NCBI GenBank assembly: GCA_029941175.1
Contig: JAPYRM010000004.1
Location: 1-17,485 of the forward strand
Length of the DNA stretch: 17,485 nucleotides
Source of the DNA: Halobacteriales archaeon
GTDB lineage: Archaea; Halobacteriota; Halobacteria; Halobacteriales; Hikarchaeaceae
Direction: 5' to 3'
Shown: positions 8,844 through 14,155 of the stretch, piece by piece
How the letters are laid out: every line of letters starts with the position of its first letter
Numbering within the stretch: position 1 is the stretch's first letter
Position numbers and translations under genes: made by a program
The notes under the pieces: generated by a model
The model's database searches: none
Told to the model about the DNA's origin: nothing
What the model saw: only the letters and a program-made list of their open reading frames with translations

Positions 8844-9217
8844 CTGTAATATCCATGCAAATAGTAGGCGCAGTGTGCGTCATTATGGGAATAATGATGA
8901 ATCTCGACCCAGTTGGGTTCAACGAAAGAATATTCGGCAAGGTTGACAAAAAATCTGTTAACCAACTCGCCGCCCTGCGGCTTCCCCTTGGAGGATCCAC
9001 CATCGCCGTTGGTATCATCCACCTCTATTGTAGTGTCACGGTAACCAGCGTCGACGCTATGAAAGCCATCCTTCTAGCCACTGCAATTGGATTAATCGTT
9101 TTGGGAGCCACCGTTATTTCCGGAAAAATTCGCGGTTTCAGTGAGCAAATCCCACTACAGCCAATTGCTATATTAGGCGTTCTAACAGTTATTTGTCTCT
9201 ACGCCTCCCTATTCTGA
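8837..9217 (+). CDS. Small four-helix integral membrane protein, unknown function
   Basis: The protein has 126 residues and four hydrophobic segments, at about 4-24, 47-67, 75-95 and 105-125, with short charged loops. The first loop (about 25-46) contains the basic stretch GKVDKKS. Helix 2 begins with the conserved-looking ALRLPLGGS. I recognise no catalytic motif, and the family is not certain; a distant DUF4345-like fold is possible but unproven. A second in-frame ATG lies at 8855, and translation could begin there and still keep all four helices. It follows hef by 73 bp but has its own strong TATA box. It faces the UPF0148 gene, which ends 32 bp away on the opposite strand. The reading frame is well supported by its uniform membrane-protein composition. 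Confidence 0.75.
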   Translation: MVTVISMQIVGAVCVIMGIMMNLDPVGFNERIFGKVDKKSVNQLAALRLPLGGSTIAVGIIHLYCSVTVTSVDAMKAILLATAIGLIVLGATVISGKIRGFSEQIPLQPIAILGVLTVICLYASLF

Positions 9218-9249
9218 CTAGGCTAGATAAACCCACAAAACAAATATTG

Positions 9250-9675
9250 CTATTTTCCAATTTCATCCATCATCCGAAGAACTTCAACAGCTTCCTTCAT
9301 CGCACTTAGATATTCTTTCATTTTCTGTATATCTTCTTCCTGTTCCACTTTCTCAGTGAGCTCTTCTATTTTATCCATTATTGCAGTTCGTGCCCCTGTT
9401 AGCTGCGCTCCCGCCTCTTTCCGTCCACTTTGTTCCTTTTGACCATCTACCTCTTTCTCAGCTGCAGCTTGTTCTCCTTTTCTGCAACCTGGGCAAAACT
9501 CTTCTCCCTCTTGACGGAAAATAGGATCTCCACACGTTTTACAGTGTTTTCTAGTCATAGTCGCTCCCTGTAATAATAGAGAACTCATCACCTGGGAGGA
9601 TTCTCTACTTTTAGCTTCTTTCTCAAACTGCAAACGAAGTTTTTCCTTTTCTGCATCTTTATCAATTTTTGCCAT
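9250..9675 (-). CDS. UPF0148 / Sjogren autoantigen 1 (SSSCA1)-like zinc-ribbon protein
   Basis: This is a 141-residue archaeal protein of the UPF0148 (SSSCA1/ZNRD2-like) family, whose function in archaea is unknown. A charged N-terminal helix (KIDKDAEKEKLRLQFEKE) leads to MSSLLLQGATMT (30-41). A zinc ribbon follows with C45, C48, C61 and C64 in a CxxC...CPGC arrangement. After a low-complexity linker rich in E, K, Q and A (about 67-90) there is a C-terminal coiled-coil-like region (about 95-140). The frame runs upstream to an ATG at 9738, but the start at 9675 is preferred. It gives the usual family N terminus, and transcription from the TATA box at 9749-9757 toward this gene would begin near 9726, inside the longer ORF. 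It diverges from mdh. Confidence 0.9.
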   Translation of the reverse strand: MAKIDKDAEKEKLRLQFEKEAKSRESSQVMSSLLLQGATMTRKHCKTCGDPIFRQEGEEFCPGCRKGEQAAAEKEVDGQKEQSGRKEAGAQLTGARTAIMDKIEELTEKVEQEEDIQKMKEYLSAMKEAVEVLRMMDEIGK

Positions 9676-9740
9676 TGATATCTCTAAAAATCTATCGGGG
9701 GAAAAATCCTCCGAAGAACCAGTTATTTCTCCGTTCATTT

Positions 9741-9757
9741 TCGAAGCATTTTAAATA
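9741..9757 (+). promoter_or_regulatory. BRE plus TATA promoter of mdh (leaderless)
   Basis: TCGAAGCA followed by TTTTAAATA is a textbook archaeal BRE/TATA pair. The TATA centre (about 9753) is 27 bp before the mdh ATG at 9780, so the transcript probably starts at or beside the start codon. The box contains the symmetric core TTTAAA and could also fire toward the UPF0148 gene, though the BRE side favours mdh. Confidence 0.7.
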
Positions 9758-9779
9758 TCCGGCTGAGTTGTTTCTGGTA

Positions 9780-10697
9780 ATGGTAAAAATTTCTATCGTT
9801 GGCGCAGCAGGAACGGTGGGCTCCTCATTTGGATATCACTTAGCAGTCCAATCTATAGTCGATGAGATAGTATATATCGACATTCCTTCAAAACACTCTT
9901 TCACAGTCGGACAAGTAGAAGATACAAATCATGCCTTAGCATATCATTCTGACACCGATGTCTCCTGCGGAGAATATGCTGATACGGAAAACTCCGATAT
10001 CATCGTTATCACTGCAGGAAAACCAAGACAACCTGGACAAACTAGAATTGATCTAGCCACTGATAACACGGCCATTTTAGATTCTATTCTTGATTCTATT
10101 TTAGAATACAACGACGATTTCATATCAATTATCACAACTAATCCCGTGGATCTACTAAACCGATACGTATTTGAATCGGGCAATCGCCCCCGTGAAAGCG
10201 TGCTTGGGTTTGGCGGTATTCTTGATTCTGCACGATTTCGTTACACACTTTCTAAAACTCTTTCTCTCCCTGTAACTGATATCGACGCAACAATTTTAGG
10301 CGAACATGGCGATTCACAAGTGCCTATTTTTTCCCAAATTAAGCTCCCTGGAGACACCACGCCCTCGTTTTCAAATGATGAACAAGAATCTATTCTTTCT
10401 AGTCTAAAAGAATCTGCCATGCGTGTAATTGAACAGAAAAAAGCTACTCAATGGGGACCATCTGCCGGACTATATCACATGGTGGCCGCTATCATAGAAA
10501 ACAACAATCAAGTTTTACCCTGTTCTGTAGTCCTTGACGGTGAATATGGTTTATCTGATGTTAGCCTTGGCGTTCCTGCCCATCTCGATTCTGCTGGAAT
10601 GAAAGAAATCCTTGAGTGGGACCTCTCCAATTCTGAGAAAGATGCCCTCAAAAAATCAGCAGAAAAATTAGTTTCTGAGTACGCCCTTCTAAAATAG
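9780..10697 (+). CDS. mdh: Malate dehydrogenase, halophilic (LDH-like) type
   Basis: This enzyme interconverts malate and oxaloacetate with NAD(H) in the citric acid cycle. The 305 residues align by eye along their whole length with the well-studied Haloarcula enzyme. The nucleotide-binding loop VGAAGTVGSS lies at 7-16. An Asp after strand 2 (YIDIP) points to NAD over NADP. PRQPGQTR carries the arginine that selects malate rather than lactate. NPVDLLNR and the catalytic-histidine motif LGEHGD follow. By count, about 44 of 305 residues are Asp or Glu, which I judge lower than in salt-in haloarchaeal relatives, in line with a low-salt or marine host. The start at 9780 rather than the upstream ATG at 9669 is fixed by the promoter spacing and by the family N terminus (MVKISIVGAAG). 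The gene converges with the ferredoxin gene across 14 bp. Confidence 0.96.
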   Translation: MVKISIVGAAGTVGSSFGYHLAVQSIVDEIVYIDIPSKHSFTVGQVEDTNHALAYHSDTDVSCGEYADTENSDIIVITAGKPRQPGQTRIDLATDNTAILDSILDSILEYNDDFISIITTNPVDLLNRYVFESGNRPRESVLGFGGILDSARFRYTLSKTLSLPVTDIDATILGEHGDSQVPIFSQIKLPGDTTPSFSNDEQESILSSLKESAMRVIEQKKATQWGPSAGLYHMVAAIIENNNQVLPCSVVLDGEYGLSDVSLGVPAHLDSAGMKEILEWDLSNSEKDALKKSAEKLVSEYALLK

Positions 10698-10711
10698 TTT
10701 ACCCAAACACT

Positions 10712-10954
10712 TCACACAATCCGATTTCCTTCATCATCATATAATTTTATAGCATCGACTGGACAGACCCGAGCGGCCATTTCCGCCTCAAATTCTTCTC
10801 CTTTTGGAACTTCTATTGTGAATATATTCTCTCTTTCTTCTATTGAATTTCTCAAGTCCGCTTTCCCATGTTTAAGATTTTTCTGAAATACTTCCCACTC
10901 GTGAACACATTGAAACATTCCCGTGCATGTATATCGATCAAATTCTATTTTCAT
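10712..10954 (-). CDS. Small ferredoxin with a three-cysteine cluster site
   Basis: This is an 80-residue ferredoxin-like electron carrier. Cysteines C10, C16 and C64 sit in CTGMFQC and VCPVDAI. The usual second cysteine of CxxCxxC is replaced by M13, and a second cluster site is absent. Three cysteines suggest a [3Fe-4S] centre, or a [4Fe-4S] centre with a non-cysteine or exogenous ligand. Similar single-cluster ferredoxins with CxGM are common in haloarchaea, as I recall. The sequence is acidic, with an inserted charged segment (about 25-57) between the cluster halves. A TATA-like box at 10979-10986 on this strand is 28 bp before the ATG, which suggests a leaderless transcript. Its electron partner is not evident from the neighbours, MDH (convergent) and Hel308 (divergent). 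Confidence 0.9.
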   Translation of the reverse strand: MKIEFDRYTCTGMFQCVHEWEVFQKNLKHGKADLRNSIEERENIFTIEVPKGEEFEAEMAARVCPVDAIKLYDDEGNRIV

Positions 10955-10978
10955 ATCTACCCTTTCGTCTTAGCCTGT

Positions 10979-10986
10979 CTTATGTA
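10979..10986 (-). promoter_or_regulatory. TATA-like box of the ferredoxin gene
   Basis: TACATAAG on the minus strand is centred about 28 bp before the ferredoxin ATG at 10954. It overlaps an ATG (10986) that would otherwise be the longest hel308 start, which is one reason to reject that longer start. Confidence 0.5.
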
Positions 10987-11066
10987 TGCCGAGATTTCAC
11001 AACCAATATTTGAAGATTCTATCCACCATACTCATTACTCTCGCTAACTTCTTATTAACAACATAC

Positions 11067-13298
11067 GTGAATGTAGATGACATATCCGATCTGCCTGATC
11101 ATGCAATAGCATTGTTCAAATCCAGTGGTGTACACACACTCTACCCTCCCCAAATCCTCGCTGTCGAAGCGGGCATCACTCGGGGGAATAGTATCGTAGC
11201 TAGTGTCCCAACAGCCAGTGGAAAAACCTTCATAGCAGAACTAGCAATGCTTTCTACAATAGCCCGCGGGGGCAAAGCCCTCTACATAGTCCCATTGCGA
11301 GCTCTAGCCAATGAAAAAAAACAAGAATTCGATAGATTTGATGCCATTGATATCTCTGTAGGGAGTTCAACTGGAGATTATGAAAGTACCGATGACTGGC
11401 TCGCAACCAAGGATATCATAGTCGCAACTTCTGAGAAAGTAGATTCTTTAATTCGAAATTTTACCCCTTGGATTTCTGATCTAACTTGCGTCGTCGCAGA
11501 TGAAATTCACCTTCTAGACGATGCTTCTAGAGGCCCCACTCTAGAAATGACTTTGTCAAAACTCATCCACATCAATCCCGATATCCAAATAGTGGGTCTG
11601 TCCGCAACTATTGGAAATGCGGGTCAAATCGCAACCTGGCTCGACGCAACCCTGATCGAATCCTCTTGGCGTCCCATTTCTCTTCGAACCGGTGTTTATC
11701 ATGATGGCTCTATCCATTTTGATGACGGAACTACTCGTGACATTCCTAAAAAATCCAACCCTGTTGAGGATATAATTCACGATGTTCTACAAGAAGATGG
11801 ATCTGCTCTAGTTTTTGTAAGTTCTCGCAGGAACGCAGAATCTGCAGCCAAAAAAATCTCTAGCGTCACTGACAGCTTTATTAATAAAACCAAACCAAAC
11901 CTAATCGAACTAGCAAACCAAGTCCGAGAAGAAGGCGAAACTGAACTGGCTAATACATTAGCTAGCTCTATCGAAAAGGGATCTGCATTCCACCACGCCG
12001 GATTGGTGAATAACCATCGTAGATTGGTTGAAAAATCATTCCGAGAACGCACAATAAAAGTTGTATGCGCCACTCCAACTCTGGCAGCTGGAGTCAATAC
12101 GCCCAGTAGACGTGTTATAGTTCGAGATTGGCGTAGATACAATTCCTTCCGTGGTGGTATGGAACCTCTCTCTGTCATAGAAATGCATCAAATGTTTGGC
12201 CGTGCTGGACGTCCTAACTTAGATCCCTACGGAGAAGCAATATTGTTGGCTTCTGGACCAGACGAATTCAATGAACTTTTCGATCGATATATTGGAGCAG
12301 AACCCGAATCAATCGAATCAAAATTAGCTGTAGAACCTGCTTTAAGAACTCATATTTTATCCGCCATAGCTACTGGATTTGCTACTACTACAGAAGGACT
12401 CCTAGATTTTTTAGATGGAACTCTCTACGCCGCTCAAACAACTGATACAAGGAGATTAAAACTTGTTACGCATTCTGTACTCAAATATTTGGAAGTCAAT
12501 GGCTTTCTCACCATATCGAATAGTGATATTGTAGCTACCAAAATAGGAGAAGAAGTATCTCGCATCTACCTCGACCCAATGTCTGCAGCAGAAATAATTT
12601 ATGGACTAAAAACTTCTGAAAATCCTAGCCCTTTAAGTATATATCATCTAATCAGCCGAACCCCGGATACTTACCCTTTATATCTCAAGTCTGGAGACCG
12701 AGAGCTTTATTACCAATTAGCTTACGAACATCAATCAGAATTATTAGGATCTTCTCCCTCTGAATTCGATCCCCATTGGGAAGATTGGCTATCTGCTCTT
12801 AAAACAGCAAAAATGATAGAAGATTGGACCGCGGAAACTGATGAAGAGACAATTACCAAACGTTATCGAATGGGACCTGGAGACATACGCTCTAAAATAG
12901 ATACTGCAGATTGGCTACTTCGGGCAACAGAGCGACTTGCCATCTCTTTAGATCTACAATCGACTTCTGCCATTCGGAATCTACAAAGACGGGTTAAATA
13001 TGGGGTAAAAGAAGAGTTACTTGAACTAGTTGCAGTTGAAGGAATCGGCAGGATTCGGGCGAGGCAATTATTCAACCACGGAATCCACACACGATCTGAT
13101 TTACGCACAGCAGACAAACAACTTATCCTCAATGCCCTTTCTGGAAGAAGGCTCACCACCGAACAAATTCTCCGAAACGCAGGGCGTACGGACTCCTCTT
13201 TAGATTCTATTCCCACCCGGCCATTTTCTTCTATAAAAAACCAAACACCGTCCGATCAGGAAGATGAAGAACAAGCAAATCTAGGAGACTTCAAATGA
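11067..13298 (+). CDS. hel308: Hel308 ATP-dependent DNA helicase
   Basis: Hel308 is an archaeal superfamily 2, 3'-5' DNA helicase acting at stalled forks and in recombination repair; it is related to human HELQ. With the GTG at 11067 it has 743 residues. It shows LYPPQ (Q-motif-like) at 25-29, Walker A VPTASGKT at 47-54 and ADEIHLL at 144-150. The FHHAGL and GRAGRP motifs follow, then a winged-helix and ratchet region and a C-terminal helix-hairpin-helix (VEGIGRIRARQLF). The last residues, QANLGDF at 736-742, form a PIP-box-like tail for PCNA binding. The frame extends to an ATG at 10986, but this adds 27 hydrophobic residues unlike the family and overlaps the ferredoxin promoter. The short N terminus VNVDDISDLP fits relatives better. 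The stop overlaps the Cgi121 start by 4 bp (ATGA), so the two are translated from one message. Confidence 0.95.
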   Translation: MNVDDISDLPDHAIALFKSSGVHTLYPPQILAVEAGITRGNSIVASVPTASGKTFIAELAMLSTIARGGKALYIVPLRALANEKKQEFDRFDAIDISVGSSTGDYESTDDWLATKDIIVATSEKVDSLIRNFTPWISDLTCVVADEIHLLDDASRGPTLEMTLSKLIHINPDIQIVGLSATIGNAGQIATWLDATLIESSWRPISLRTGVYHDGSIHFDDGTTRDIPKKSNPVEDIIHDVLQEDGSALVFVSSRRNAESAAKKISSVTDSFINKTKPNLIELANQVREEGETELANTLASSIEKGSAFHHAGLVNNHRRLVEKSFRERTIKVVCATPTLAAGVNTPSRRVIVRDWRRYNSFRGGMEPLSVIEMHQMFGRAGRPNLDPYGEAILLASGPDEFNELFDRYIGAEPESIESKLAVEPALRTHILSAIATGFATTTEGLLDFLDGTLYAAQTTDTRRLKLVTHSVLKYLEVNGFLTISNSDIVATKIGEEVSRIYLDPMSAAEIIYGLKTSENPSPLSIYHLISRTPDTYPLYLKSGDRELYYQLAYEHQSELLGSSPSEFDPHWEDWLSALKTAKMIEDWTAETDEETITKRYRMGPGDIRSKIDTADWLLRATERLAISLDLQSTSAIRNLQRRVKYGVKEELLELVAVEGIGRIRARQLFNHGIHTRSDLRTADKQLILNALSGRRLTTEQILRNAGRTDSSLDSIPTRPFSSIKNQTPSDQEDEEQANLGDFK

Positions 13299-13786
13299 TT
13301 CTTCTTGAAGGATATATAATCTCCAAGGACGCTTCTTCATTTCTTGATAATCTAACTGCAATAGCCACTGAACACGAATGTGTCATTCAATCTTTCGATG
13401 CTCGATACATAGCCGGAAAATCTCATCTAACCTTGGCAACCAAATACTCTAAAAGAGCGTTCGAACGTGAAGATTCAATCGCTAAAGATCCCGCAGTAGA
13501 ACTTCTTTTATATGCTTCAGGAAGGCGCCAAATAAATCGTGCGATGGAGATGTGCATCAACCCCGAAACCACCGGTATCGTAATAGTTATCTACGGAGAA
13601 AAAGAGACCATTTCTTCTAATTCATTACGGGAGTTAATTCTGTCCTCAGATGTGATAAAACCCATTCAAAACATAGAATTGCTTTGCACTTTTTTCGACA
13701 TAACCCCCGCAGAACTTGAAGTTTCTTCCGCCGATATAGAATCATTAGTTCTCGAACGTGTAGCACTTCTCAATCTATCTAAATAA
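13295..13786 (+). CDS. cgi121: KEOPS complex subunit Cgi121
   Basis: Cgi121 is the accessory subunit of KEOPS, which makes the universal t6A modification at tRNA position 37. It contacts Bud32 and helps recruit tRNA. The 163-residue protein matches the family in its N-terminal beta strand (LLEGYI), the FDARYIAGKSHL segment (about 39-50), and LLLYASGRRQINRAMEMC (about 90-107), the most conserved helical region of archaeal Cgi121. It also ends with the usual beta-rich region followed by helices. It overlaps hel308 by 4 bp. Adjacency of these two genes is, as far as I recall, common in haloarchaea and suggests coordinated expression, although one acts on tRNA and the other on DNA. No other KEOPS subunit gene lies in the window. 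Confidence 0.93.
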   Translation: MILLEGYIISKDASSFLDNLTAIATEHECVIQSFDARYIAGKSHLTLATKYSKRAFEREDSIAKDPAVELLLYASGRRQINRAMEMCINPETTGIVIVIYGEKETISSNSLRELILSSDVIKPIQNIELLCTFFDITPAELEVSSADIESLVLERVALLNLSK

Positions 13787-13800
13787 CCCCTTTTTCATTT
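13787..13800 (+). terminator. Possible T-tract terminator after cgi121
   Basis: Immediately after the cgi121 stop the plus strand reads CCCC then TTTTT then CATTT. A short oligo-T tract is the usual archaeal intrinsic termination signal. The run is brief, so this is tentative. Confidence 0.35.
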
Positions 13801-13848
13801 CCTGTAGTTTTATCCACTAGCACGTCATATAGGGGTTAGGTAAAATCA

Positions 13849-14109
13849 ATGCACCGCCTCTTACGACAAACCTTATTCGCTATAGTTATGTTAACAATAG
13901 ATATTCTTGTATTATCGCCCCTTTTTATATTCCGTGTCGATGGAATCGCTGGATATGGTGGTTGGGGTTACCCCGGTCCCGGAGTCATGTTTGTAAATGT
14001 TTTACTCATTTGGCTCCTTTACATCGGAATCTTCAATGTATTTCTTGCAGATTATGGAGGGAATATAGGCAAGAGATTGGCAAAAACGATCTTCGAAAGA
14101 TACGTATAA
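13849..14109 (+). CDS. Small two-helix membrane protein with a Gly/Tyr/Trp loop
   Basis: The protein has 86 residues, with a short basic N terminus and hydrophobic segments at about 8-28 and 46-66. Between the helices is a loop containing GYGGWGYPGPG (35-45), and a basic C-terminal tail (KRLAKT) follows helix 2. The distribution of positive charge at both ends suggests both termini lie in the cytoplasm and the aromatic glycine loop outside. I do not recognise a family. It stands 62 bp after cgi121 and 46 bp before the molybdenum-hydroxylase gene on the same strand. It could be co-transcribed with the latter, but nothing in it suggests a redox role. An overlapping frame at 13962-14147 is rejected. 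Confidence 0.65.
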   Translation: MHRLLRQTLFAIVMLTIDILVLSPLFIFRVDGIAGYGGWGYPGPGVMFVNVLLIWLLYIGIFNVFLADYGGNIGKRLAKTIFERYV

Positions 14110-14155
14110 TGCTTTCTCCGATGTATCTATCTCTTTCTTTTAATTAGAACCCTCT

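Noticed and set aside
9676..9738. 21-residue N-terminal extension of the UPF0148 protein
   Set aside because: It starts upstream of the transcription start predicted from the shared TATA box, and relatives begin with the charged helix.
9669..9779. N-terminal extension of malate dehydrogenase
   Set aside because: It would cross the BRE/TATA element and overlap the UPF0148 start; the family begins at the nucleotide-binding strand, as from 9780.
10986..11066. Hydrophobic 27-residue N-terminal extension of Hel308, resembling a signal or membrane segment
   Set aside because: Hel308 is a soluble DNA helicase without such a segment, and the extension's ATG overlaps the ferredoxin TATA-like box. 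The choice of the GTG at 11067 is still not proven.
13962..14147. A 61-codon plus-strand frame overlapping the two-helix membrane protein
   Set aside because: It overlaps a better ORF in another frame and has no hydrophobic or motif pattern of its own.
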